A stretch of 64,000 bases of DNA from Lichenicola sp050954785 (GTDB lineage Bacteria > Pseudomonadota > Alphaproteobacteria > Acetobacterales > Acetobacteraceae): NCBI GenBank assembly GCA_050954785.1, contig JBPBQO010000108.1, positions 68,820 to 132,819 of the forward strand, given 5' to 3'. Below are positions 54,074 to 63,455 of this stretch, piece by piece. Each line of letters starts with the position of its first letter. Positions within the stretch are counted from its first letter, which is position 1. The translations under genes and the position numbers were made by a program. The notes under the pieces were generated by a model that saw only the letters and a list, made by a program, of their open reading frames with translations, ran no database searches and was not told the origin of the DNA.

Positions 54074-54693
54074 GTGCTGCTGCTGTTCGGCCTGGCCTGC
54101 AGCACGGCGCGTGCCGGTCCGTCCGATGCCCATGCGTCCGGCGATGGCCCCGTTTCCCGCGACGGTTCTGCTTCCCGTGATGGTTCTGGCGCGGCGCTGG
54201 CGCTGACCCGGCTGTTCGAACGAACCTGTTTTCTCCACGCCGGCAACTCAGCCTCGCTTCGCACCGAGCTTGCCGTCGAACCCTATCGCCCGGCCTCCGA
54301 CGAAGCGGCACGACGGATGCTGGCAAGACCGGGCCAGGCCTACCGGGTTCCCGGTGAGCAAGGCCATCTGATGGTACTGTCGTTCGACGATGGCTGGTGC
54401 GGCGACGGCGGCACCGGGATCGGCGCCCATGCCTTGACCATGCAGCTTTCGCACGCGATGCGGGCTCGTGATGTCGGCATGCAATTGATGGGTGTCGGGC
54501 GCGACGGGCGCGAGCAACGGTACTTGCTCACACCCAGGCCGCCCGCGCCGCCGATCGTGTTGCTGGTTTTGTTGCAGCCGGCGACGATCGTCGCGGCACC
54601 GAAGCGCGATGGGAGCCCGGACCGGACCGACACGTTGATGCAGGCGAACCTGTTCGCGGCGCCGATGCCGCCCGATGGCCCGGAAACACCACC

Positions 54694-54697
<4 letters not shown>
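54074..54697 (+). CDS. secreted protein of unknown function between mlaF and radA
   Basis: About 207 residues. A hydrophobic signal-like stretch (LLVLLLFGLACSTARAG) opens the frame, but no ATG is available; GTG 54074, or a rarer codon just upstream, must start it, probably coupled to the mlaF stop at 54062. The mature part has FERTCFLHAGN, SFDDGWCGDGGTGIG and a hydrophobic run, PPIVLLVLLQPATIV, near the C-terminus. Two cysteines could pair. Similar proteins are found as small lipoprotein/periplasmic proteins of no known function. It overlaps radA by 4 nt. Confidence 0.6.
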
Positions 54698-56103
<1,406 letters not shown>

Positions 56104-56115
<12 letters not shown>

Positions 56116-57951
56116 CGACAGGATAGGATCCGCCTTGCCGGTGGTGGTATCGGTCGAGCTGGCGCCCGTGATCAGCGACAGTAGCGAAGTATCGGACTGG
56201 GATTGTCCGGCCAGCAGCGCCGCCAGCCCGGTCAGTTGGGGCACCTCCGAACTCTGTTTCGAGATCAAATACTGCTCGGCGGTACGCTGGATACCGGAAG
56301 CGCTGGTCATTTTCTTGAGGTCGACCTGCTTGGTCAGGATGCTGACCTGCTGGTCGTAATCGAGGCCGCCGAACCAGTCGCCCATGCCGAGGCTGGTGGT
56401 GACGACCTTCAGCAGCGTGGGATTCGACATCAGCCCGGTGATGCTCGTGATGCTGCCCATGGTGCGCGTGTAGTACAGCGCGTCGTCCATGCCCGGATAT
56501 TGGGTGCCCATCTTGGTTTCGTACGATGCGGTCTCGTCGGCATTGACGATGGCATCGACATTGGCGCTGTCCATCAGCGCCGCGGTCGGCGCGCCGGAGA
56601 CGGACGGCAGCACCACCAGCGAGGCGCCGCCGGCGATCGCCTGCGTCAGGCCGGCCAGCAGGGTGACGTTACCGCGGGAGTCCACACTGCCGACGGTGCC
56701 GATCGTGACTCCGGCGCTGGTGATGATCTGTCCGGGTTTGAGCGAGGCGCCGGCATTTCCCAGCGCCAGGGTCGTGCTTCCGGATAAAGCCAGGCTCGCC
56801 GTCACCTGCATCGAGCCCACATTGGCGAGCCCGACCCCGAGTGCCACCTCGATCGTGTCGCCGGCATTGATGCTGGTGGTCGGAGCTGCCGTAAGGGTGA
56901 CGTTGCCGAGGCTGTCCACCGACTTCACCGTGCCGATCTCGGTCGTGCCGTCGGTCAGGATCTGGCCGGCCTCGAGCAGTTTGCCTGCGTCCCCCAGCGT
57001 CAGCCTGCCATCGACGGCCAGCGTGTTCTTGGTAGCGACGGCGATCGCGTTGCCGTAGTCGAGCGCCAGGGTGTTGGTGCCGGCGCCGGGCGGATCGAGG
57101 ATGGCAAGGTCGCCGTTGCTGCCAAGTTGCGCATTGAAGCCAGCCGCCTTCAAGGCACCGGCCAATGCGCCGACCTGTGCGGTCCGATCGGTCGCGGCAC
57201 TGCCTCCGGCGACTTTGACCGAGACGATGCTGACGCTCTTGATCGCGTTGCCGGCGGTGTCCGTCGAAAGGGCCAGGCCATAGACGGTGTTGCCCGCGCT
57301 GTCGGTGGTGGTGGTGATCGAGGGTGCGCCGGCGGAACCGGACACGGTTCCGGCCGCCGAGACCGTATAGGTGGGGGCGGTGCCGTCGGCGCTGGTCGTG
57401 CCTGCAGCGGCTGCGGTCAGCGCAGCGGCGATCGAGCTCCCGGCGGTACCGTCGTTCAGCACGAACGACCACTGCATTCCGGGCGCCGCCTTGGTCTGCT
57501 TGGCCGTGTCGAGACTCCACGCGGTGTTCTGCATGGTAAGCGACGAGGCGCTGGCGCCGCTGGTGGCCAGGCTGAGCGTACTGCTGTCGCCAAGCGAGAT
57601 GGTCTGGGTCGACCGGGCGCTGGTGGCCCGGGCGAAGTGCAGGTAGTCGGTGTTGGCGGTCTGTCGCACCAGCGAATCGGCACTATCGGCGTTCTGGGTG
57701 ATCAGGTCTTTCAGCACCGCGGTACGACCGATCTGGCCGCCGATATTGTAGGCGCCGGTGAGCACGCTGAGTGCGGTGTAGTTCTTGAGGATCGACGCGG
57801 CGCTGGTCAGGCCGGCGGCGCTCGTGCGGAAGCTCGCGACCGATGCTGCGAGCTGCGTGTCGCTCTTGACGCTCTTGGTCACCTGGACCTGCTCGTCCTT
57901 GACGACCGACAGGTAGACCGACAATGCGGTCGATCCCGAAACTCCAGACAT
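56104..57951 (-). CDS. DUF1217-type flagellar-associated protein with internal repeat insert
   Basis: A 615-residue protein. N-terminal residues 1-115 (MSGVSGSTALSVYLSV, then SAASILKNYTALSVLTGAYNIG) and C-terminal residues 465-575 (MDDALYYTRTMGS, DWFGGLDYDQQVSILTKQVDLKKM, QRTAEQYLISKQ) match the DUF1217 flagellar pattern. Between them is a Thr/Ala/Gly-rich, beta-rich insert of about 330 residues that includes two copies of a 53-residue unit. The ATG at 57951 has GGAGGG 6 nt upstream. No other flagellar gene is in the window. It is probably secreted through the flagellar export apparatus. Confidence 0.75.
56611..56769 (-). repeat. internal protein repeat unit 2 (residues 395-447)
   Basis: Codons 395-447 of the DUF1217 protein encode LALGNAG-GQI, VTIGTVGSVDSRGNVTLLAG and a closing glycine-alanine stretch. 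This aligns residue for residue with unit 1, with about half of positions identical. Confidence 0.75.
56845..57003 (-). repeat. internal protein repeat unit 1 (residues 317-369)
   Basis: Codons 317-369 encode LTLGDAGKLLEAGQIL, TEIGTVKSVDSLGNVTLTA and AGDTIEV. The shared core IGTV-SVDS-GNVTL marks a duplication within the gene. Confidence 0.75.
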
Positions 57952-58309
57952 GCGAACCCTCCACAACCGGAGGATGCAAGCATCGGGCCAGCGTTTGGGC
58001 CTTACGGATGTTCGATCGAGCCCGAATCCTGGATCGTTAGCCGGCAATTTTTACCGCGTAAGCCGGCATTTTCGACCGATCGGCAAGATCTGCCGAGCTG
58101 TCTGTCACCGCGTGGCGGCCATCCGAACCATCCGACGCTCACACCCTGTCTCGAGCATTGGTATGACCGTGGGCCAGCTCTGTCGTCGGTCAGGAACTTT
58201 CGACTCGACCGGAATGCCCAAGTTGCAATCTGCACCAGTGCATCAGGCTTCTTGAAAGATTGTCCAAGGCTTCGACGTCTGCATTGTCGTTCCTACCCTT
58301 CTCGAAACC
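57952..58309. other. gap upstream of ada, no gene seen
   Basis: About 360 nt between the flagellar-type gene and the candidate Ada operator. AT content is a little higher than in neighbouring genes; no conserved reading frame or ribosome site is seen. Confidence 0.4.
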
Positions 58310-58337
58310 GATTTGAGAGCAAGTACCGGAGCGTTGC
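58310..58337 (+). promoter_or_regulatory. candidate Ada operator, copy 1 (upstream of ada)
   Basis: A 28-nt sequence containing TTGAGAGCAAG, 50 nt before the ada start. It is repeated with 24 of 28 identical positions at 59484-59511, ahead of a second methyltransferase-related frame. Ada activates its own promoter through a site with a GCAA element, and GCAA is present in both copies. Confidence 0.55.
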
Positions 58338-58387
58338 TCATTCTTGTTGACGCTAATCTCTGTAGATAGACCGCAGAGGCAAACGCT

Positions 58388-59461
58388 ATGGATATCCAAG
58401 ACAGGCACGCCGAGGCGATCCTGGCCGATCCACGCTGGGCGCGTATCGTTGCCCGTGACAAGACCGCTGACAGCCAATTTTGGTATACGGTCAACACGAC
58501 GGGCGTTTACTGCCGACCGTCCTGCCCGTCACGCGGAAGCAATCCCAAGAACGTCACCATTCACGGCAGGCTTGAGAGTGCGCAGCGGACCGGCTTCAGG
58601 GCCTGCAAACGGTGCAAGCCCGACGGGCCGGCCGCCGAGGTGGTAAACGCCGAGATCGTCACCGGGGCTTGCCGCATCATCGAGGGAAGCGAGACCGCGC
58701 CGTCGTTGACCGATCTCGCGAAAACTCTAGCGCTTAGCCCCGGCTATTTTCATCGCATCTTCAAGGCGCATACCGGCCTCACGCCCAAGGACTATGCGGC
58801 CGCCCATCGTGCGAAGCGCGTGCGTGAGGCATTGGCCGGCGAGAACAGCGTCACCGAGGCGATCTATGATGCCGGCTTCAATTCCAGCGGCCGCTTCTAC
58901 GAGGCATCCAATGCCATGCTCGGAATGACTCCTTCGAGCTTCCGGAAGGGCGGAGCGAAAGAGGAAATACGCTTCGCGATCGGCGAAACGACGTTCGGCT
59001 CTATCCTCGTCGCATCGAGCGCCAAGGGCATCGCCGCGATACTTCTCGGAGACGATCCCGATGCGCTGGCACGCGACCTCCAGGATCGCTTTCCGAACGC
59101 GACGCTGATTGGCGCCGACGCCGACTATGAGGCCATCGTCGCCAAGGTCGTCGGCTTCGTCGAGGCGCCTCGGATCGGGCTGGACTTGCCGCTCGACGTG
59201 CGCGGCACCGCGTTCCAGCAGCGGGTGTGGCAGGCCCTTCAAGACATCCCGGTAGGTCGGACCTTGTCCTACACCGGCGTCGCCGAGCGCATCGGGACGC
59301 CAACCGCGACCCGTGCCGTCGCGGGCGCATGTGCCGTCAACAAACTGGCGATCGCCATCCCCTGCCACCGTGTAGTTCGCAACGACGGCGCTCTCTCTGG
59401 CTACGCATGGGGGGTCGAGCGCAAGCGCGCGATCCTTGAGCGCGAGCACGCTGCGGCCTGA
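58388..59461 (+). CDS. ada: bifunctional Ada: methyl-sensing regulator and O6-methylguanine-DNA methyltransferase
   Basis: Adaptive-response protein of 357 residues. The N-terminal domain has the four zinc cysteines C42, C46 (VYCRPSCPSR), C73 and C76 (RACKRCKPD); C42 accepts methyl groups from phosphotriesters and turns the protein into an activator. An AraC-type helix-turn-helix follows (SLTDLAKTLALSPGYFHRIF, with FNSSGRFYE). The C-terminal methyltransferase has RGTAFQQRVWQALQDIP and the acceptor cysteine C326 in IPCHRVVRNDG. All functional residues are present. Confidence 0.96.
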   Translation: MDIQDRHAEAILADPRWARIVARDKTADSQFWYTVNTTGVYCRPSCPSRGSNPKNVTIHGRLESAQRTGFRACKRCKPDGPAAEVVNAEIVTGACRIIEGSETAPSLTDLAKTLALSPGYFHRIFKAHTGLTPKDYAAAHRAKRVREALAGENSVTEAIYDAGFNSSGRFYEASNAMLGMTPSSFRKGGAKEEIRFAIGETTFGSILVASSAKGIAAILLGDDPDALARDLQDRFPNATLIGADADYEAIVAKVVGFVEAPRIGLDLPLDVRGTAFQQRVWQALQDIPVGRTLSYTGVAERIGTPTATRAVAGACAVNKLAIAIPCHRVVRNDGALSGYAWGVERKRAILEREHAAA

Positions 59462-59483
59462 TCGCACATTCCGGTTGTTCTTC

Positions 59484-59511
59484 GATTCGAGAGCAAGAGC
59501 CGGAGCGTCGC
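59484..59511 (+). promoter_or_regulatory. candidate Ada operator, copy 2
   Basis: Second copy of the 28-nt element (24 of 28 positions identical to 58310-58337), 27 nt before the first ATG of the methyltransferase remnant. Confidence 0.55.
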
Positions 59512-59538
59512 GAACGGTGCCGCTCCCTACCTCCGTCC

Positions 59539-59890
59539 ATGATCGATGGAGTAGGCAAGATGAGCGACGCCCAGCGGCGCTTCGCGGCCGAGACCATTCA
59601 CTTCGGCTTCCGCCCGATCGTTACTGGCCTGACAGCCATCGTCGTAAGCCGGCACGGCGTCGCCGCAGTCCTGATCGGCACCGCTCAACAAGAGCTATAC
59701 TGGAAGCTGGCGGAGGCGCTCCTGGGCGCCGACCTCGTCGAGGACGAGACCTCGGTTGGCGCGATCCTGAACGCGGTCGCACGCTACAGTCGGCGCTCCG
59801 ACCGGCGAACCCGGGTTCGACCTCGACATGCGTGGAAACACCGGAGAGCTGGCCGTCTGGGCGGCTCTCGGCATGCGGCGCGCTTTTCAC
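59539..59890 (+). pseudogene. truncated, frameshifted methyltransferase (Ogt-like) remnant
   Basis: The first part (ATG at 59539 or 59560) reads RRFAAETIHFGFRPIVTGL and GVAAVLIGTAQQELYWKLAEALL, which follows the Ada C-domain pattern RFAIGETTFGSILVASSAKGIAAILLG in layout. Near 59791-59797 the frame shifts: the next frame reads GAPTGEPGFDLDMRGN and ELAVWAALG, matching the Ada segment GLDLPLDVRGTAFQQRVWQAL. It stops being recognisable about 59890, before the PCHR active site. So it cannot repair DNA, and its 3' end was probably lost to insertion or deletion. Confidence 0.6.
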
Positions 59891-59951
59891 CCTGTTTGTC
59901 TCTACACAGTATGTCGCGTCAGAAAGGACGTCTGGCAATCGATCCGTCACT

Positions 59952-59967
59952 GGCGCGAGAGCTGACA
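59952..59967. repeat. 16-nt repeat, copy 1
   Basis: GGCGCGAGAGCTGACA. Part of a three-copy set (consensus GGCGCGARWGCTGACA) at 59952, 60298 and 60556, all in one orientation. Probably terminal sequence of the decayed insertion element. Confidence 0.5.
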
Positions 59968-59986
59968 GAACCCGTTGCCCATGATC

Positions 59987-60227
59987 GGCTTCATGGCTCG
60001 CCTTGATGCCACGCAGCACCATGATCTCGCTCAGGTCGCGCAGGGTCAGCGATAGCGAAGCCGGCAGAACACGACGAAGGCAATGATGTCGCGGGGCAGC
60101 CAATTCCGGTTCAGCATGGCGCCGCTGCGCTCGTCAAACTGCCGGCCATAGTCCCGGCGGCGGTAGCTCCGCGCCGTGACCTCCGGCCGCTTAGCCCGGC
60201 TGCAGACCCACAGTACGCGCAACTCAT
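59987..60227 (-). pseudogene. IS6-type transposase 5' fragment, copy B
   Basis: Starts with MSCAYCGSAAG in one frame, then shifts to KRPEVTARSYRRRDYGRQF, DERSGAMLNRNWLPRDII and AFVVFCRLRYR, and shifts again to SLTLRDLSEIMVLRGIKASHEA. This is the zinc-ribbon and helix-turn-helix N-terminus of an IS6-family transposase; the DDE catalytic part is missing. Confidence 0.7.
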
Positions 60228-60297
60228 CCCGATACTGCACCTGCAGCCATCACCGACGACGCTACGTCGTGCACTCGAGTGCCACCAAGTCGGAGTC

Positions 60298-60313
60298 GGC
60301 GCGAGTGCTGACA
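60298..60313. repeat. 16-nt repeat, copy 2
   Basis: GGCGCGAGTGCTGACA, immediately ahead of transposase fragment B on the minus strand. Confidence 0.5.
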
Positions 60314-60484
60314 CAACCCTACGAAGGCGATGACGTCGTTGGGCAGGAAGGTCCGGTTCAGCACGCCGGCACTGCGCTCGTTGAACTGCCGTCCGCGAGC
60401 CCGGCAGCGGAGCCGGCGATAGCCGCGAGACGTGACTTCAGACCGCTCAGTCACCGCATCGGAGTCACAGAAGACGCAACTCAT
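60311..60484 (-). pseudogene. IS6-type transposase 5' fragment, copy A
   Basis: Reads MSCVFCDSDAVTERSEVTSR, GYRRLRCRARGRQFNERS and LNRTFLPNDVIAFVGLC, then leaves the family. The CxxC zinc ribbon and the QFNERS-x-x-VLNR motif match IS6-family transposases. It is a tandem, diverged partner of copy B. Confidence 0.7.
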
Positions 60485-60555
60485 CCCAACAGCCAGTCCC
60501 TTCACGTTACCGAACAGGCTACGCCTGTCGTCCAACCGTCGGGAGGCCGCGCGCT

Positions 60556-60571
60556 GGCGCGAATGCTGACA
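60556..60571. repeat. 16-nt repeat, copy 3
   Basis: GGCGCGAATGCTGACA, upstream of transposase fragment A on the minus strand. Confidence 0.5.
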
Positions 60572-60593
60572 GATTCCGATCGAGACCTGCCAG

Positions 60594-60751
60594 GCCAAGT
60601 AACTCAACAGCATCTCAAGCAGGACCAGCGGGTGGCCAAGCGAATGATGATGCAGATACTCGGCCTCAAGAGTTTCTAGTCGGCGGCAATCACCACCGCC
60701 GGCATCGAGATCATGAACATGATCCGCAAAGGCCAGCGGCGCTCAACATGA
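60594..60751 (+). pseudogene. IS6-family transposase C-terminal remnant
   Basis: Plus-strand reading gives QQHLKQDQRVAKRMMMQI and LGLKSF, a TAG at 60677, then SAAITTAGIEIMNMIRKGQ. It corresponds to the conserved end of IS6 transposases (EQDHRxxKRR...LGFKSFxxAxxTxxGIELMxMIRKGQ). The in-frame stop and the missing upstream part show decay. Confidence 0.65.
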
Positions 60752-61019
60752 ACATGACGTCCTGCACAGCAGTTCTATCTGCTGGTAGGATGATCGAGTC
60801 CATTGTTCCTGACACAGCTTCACCCGCTGTGGAGGTTTTGCGACAAAACCTTGCCACTATAAGATGGCTTTCGCCAGAAGCTTACTGTCAGCTGCCGCTC
60901 TGACCGCGACGGCTTATTTCTCAACGACCGAAATCAGTTAGCGGCTTAATCGATCATTAGACGGCGGAGGTACCATAACTCCACCATCGCGCGACAAGTT
61001 TGCTAAGTTATAACAGCTA
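60752..61019. other. AT-richer non-coding stretch with one hairpin
   Basis: No gene is seen. An 8-bp stem AGGTTTTG/CAAAACCT with a CGA loop lies at 60833-60851. A 25-codon open frame begins at 60864 but has no further support. Composition is clearly less GC-rich than the surrounding genes, as expected for acquired DNA. Confidence 0.4.
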
Positions 61020-61178
61020 TTAGCGATTGAGGAGCGCGTTGCTCAGCCCGATTTCATCGAGAGCGTTACGATTATAGATCGTCTCGCTGGCAAACCAGCG
61101 ACGGCAAAGCTTCAACAAGCCAGGCAAAACCACTGAACGGTCAAGACCAGCTGTACTGATGGCGATGGACTGTGACAT
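61020..61178 (-). CDS. 52-residue DUF1127-like small protein
   Basis: An intact short gene between decayed insertion elements. It starts ATG at 61178 with GGGA about 8 nt upstream and ends TAA. The product begins MSQSIAISTAGLDRSVVLPG and ends with a helical region, LLKLCRRWFAS, and ALDEIGLSNALLNR. The -DEIGLSN- core fits the DUF1127/YjiS motif (L-x-D/E-I-G-L-S). Upstream are TTGACA (minus strand, 61238-61233) and the perfect palindrome CACAATTGTG at 61190-61199. DUF1127 proteins act as small regulators of stress, RNA turnover or phosphate uptake in alphaproteobacteria; the role here is unknown. Confidence 0.55.
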   Translation of the reverse strand: MSQSIAISTAGLDRSVVLPGLLKLCRRWFASETIYNRNALDEIGLSNALLNR

Positions 61179-61374
61179 GAACTGCGTCCCACAATTGTGC
61201 GATGCAATATAACTGGATCAACCTATGCCGGTTGTCAAGGTTTTGACGCACTGCAGCATTAACCCATGCTGGTCCATTCCTGGATGACCAGCCGTAGGAG
61301 CTACTTCTTTAAAAGGCGAAGTTAGGAAGAAGCACTCCAGCCCCGCCCGTTCCGCATAGGTCAGCAACCTCAAC

Positions 61375-62362
61375 CGGCAACAAAGACCTGTTCGGCACGT
61401 GCTGCTGGTCTCGCGGGCGAGGGGCGATCAGGCGTCGTGCGATATTCAGGTTCGATGGCTCGCCATTGCGTCAGCAGGCGCTCCAGATGCGCCTCGCAGT
61501 AGGCTGGGGAGCTTGGCCTTAGGTGTCATGATCCGGCGCGGCGGAAACGTGGCCGGCCGTGCCCACTTCGCCACCGTCCGCCGGTTGAACCCGGTCTCCC
61601 GAATGATAGCGATCAGGGACTGCCGGCATCGCACAGAGCACTGATGCGGTCGAACATCGCCTGTTTCACGTCATCCCGCGCCTGCTTGACCAGGTGACGG
61701 TGCAGCGCCACGTCAGGCTTGCCGCACGGACTGCAAGCAGTTGCCGGCGCTGCAACCGGGTCGTGTTCAGGATCCGCCTCCGCTCGACAAGGCACGTCGA
61801 TTGCACGGCCGCGGCTCAACTGCTGCTCGATGCGCTCGCGCAGGTTCTGCAGCAGGTGGAAGCGCTCAGCGACCTGCCGCGCTTGATGATCTCGATCTCG
61901 GGATGCTGGCTGAACCATTGCGCGGTGCTCTCGGCAGCACGTCGACGACCTGCCGTCGCTCCAGGTCGACGATCAGCGTCCCGTCGCTTCGGCCCTTGAT
62001 CCAGCCCAGTCGTCAATCGCAGCCACCCACAGGACCGGCTGCATGCTGATGAAGGCACTGTGCGGTGCTGCATTCTGCCGGCCGCCCGCGGGCCGCGTGG
62101 CCGAGCAGTCGGACCAGTTCCGCCACGTGGCCGGTTCACCTTGCATAGGGTGCCGCTACCCCTGGCAGCAGTCGGGAAACGTCCGCCGCATGCACTGCGG
62201 ATCTCGGCACTGCCACCGCACCACTTGGACGCTGAGCGTCACGACCGCCCCTTGTTCCGGTAGATCCTGAAGCTGTCGATCATAGTGGCCATGGCGGGTG
62301 GTCGACGGAACCGAGCAGCTTGGACAAGCACCGGTACCTTCACCAATGGCCGTGATCAGCAT
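61375..62362 (-). pseudogene. ISL3-family transposase remnant
   Basis: Parts of an ISL3 transposase appear in order on the minus strand but in different frames. First comes an N-terminal zinc ribbon, CPSCSVPSTTRHGHYDRQ with RWQCRDPQCMRRTF (62156-62362). Then come STAQWFSQHPEIEIIKR, and RQVAERFHLLQNLRERIEQQL (61613-61918). The C-terminal helix-turn-helix IAIIRETGFNRRTVAKWAR (61446-61634) is followed by AYCEAHLERLLTQW. At least three frameshifts and lost segments make it inactive. No terminal repeats could be assigned. Confidence 0.7.
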
Positions 62363-62535
62363 TTACCACTTGGACGTTCGGCGTCCAGGATCCGCATACC
62401 GGCTCCGGGCGCCCACCGTGCTTTGCTTTTCAGCCAGCACGAACGTTGCCGTCCGAGTGAAGTGTTCTGGCCTCACACGCATCGAGGGAAGCCCCTCGGC
62501 GAGATCGACGCATCCTGCTTCCGAGGCAAGCGGGA

Positions 62536-63453
62536 TCAGGTGTGCGATGCCGTATTCGAAAGCGGCAGGGTAGGGGCCGCCGGAGCCTGGAGCATGGGTT
62601 GAGCCTTCAGGCGGCGAGCATTCCAGTGGCCTGAGAGTTCGATGACCGCTGCAGCCGTTTCCTCGATCGAGCGGTGGGTGACGTCGACCACCGGCCAGCC
62701 GTGGCTCAGACAGATGCGGCGTGCCCACAGCACCTCGCTACGCACCATTTCCGGATCGACGTAGGTGTTCTCGCGCTCGTCCATCTCCTTGATGGTGGTG
62801 GTCGGCGAGATCAGCCTGAGGCGGTGGCGGCGGATCTCGATCAGCGTGCGCGGGTCGATGGTCAGGCCGATCACCGGTCGATCCACCTCCAGCAGTTCCT
62901 GCGGCAATGCTACCTCGGGCACCAGCGGCACGTTGGCTGCCTTGAAACCCCGATTGGCAAGATAGAACGAGGTCGGTGTCTTCGAGGCGCGGGACACCCC
63001 AACCAGCACCACATCGGCTTCCTTCAGGCCGGCGGCTGCCTGACCGTCATCGTGGGCCAGCACATAATGCATTGCCTCGATGCGCCGATAATATTCCTCG
63101 TCCATCACATACTGGCCGCCTGGCCGGCCGACCGCCTTCTCGCCGAGGTTGTCCTGCAGCAGCGACAGCACCGGGTCGAGCACGTTGACCAGCTGGATTT
63201 TCATGTGGCTGCAGGCGCTCTCCAGGTCCTGCTTCAGGCGCCGGTCCATCATCGAGGACAGCACCGGGCCCGGATCGGCCTCGATCCCCTCCAGCACCCG
63301 GTGCAGGTGCAGCCGGGTCCGGATCAGGTTCCAGCGATGATAGACCACGGTCGCGTGCTCGAACTGCGCCACCGTCGCCCGGGCGATCGAGTTCAGCGTC
63401 TCCCCGGTCGCGTCCGACACCAGATGCAGGCTGATCCGATGCTCCTCCGACAT
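62536..63453 (-). CDS. ppsR: pyruvate, phosphate dikinase regulatory protein / PEP synthetase regulator
   Basis: Bifunctional ADP-dependent kinase and phosphorylase that switches pyruvate,phosphate dikinase or PEP synthase off and on. The 305-residue product has HLVSDATGETLNSIA at the start, the P-loop GVSRASKTPTSFYLANRG and the DVTHRSIEETAA region near the end. The ATG at 63453 lies 2 nt after the ppdK stop, so the pair is cotranscribed. The last 20 residues are a poorly conserved tail. An in-frame TTG at 63459 is an alternative. Confidence 0.94.
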   Translation of the reverse strand: MSEEHRISLHLVSDATGETLNSIARATVAQFEHATVVYHRWNLIRTRLHLHRVLEGIEADPGPVLSSMMDRRLKQDLESACSHMKIQLVNVLDPVLSLLQDNLGEKAVGRPGGQYVMDEEYYRRIEAMHYVLAHDDGQAAAGLKEADVVLVGVSRASKTPTSFYLANRGFKAANVPLVPEVALPQELLEVDRPVIGLTIDPRTLIEIRRHRLRLISPTTTIKEMDERENTYVDPEMVRSEVLWARRICLSHGWPVVDVTHRSIEETAAAVIELSGHWNARRLKAQPMLQAPAAPTLPLSNTASHT

Positions 63454-63455
63454 GC

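Noticed and set aside
60864..60942. 25-codon open frame resembling a signal peptide (MAFARSLLSAAALTATAYFS)
   Set aside because: Too short, no ribosome site and no continuation; probably chance.
59500..62500. Intact mobile element or defence island
   Set aside because: All transposase pieces are truncated or frameshifted and no integrase, restriction or toxin-antitoxin gene is visible.
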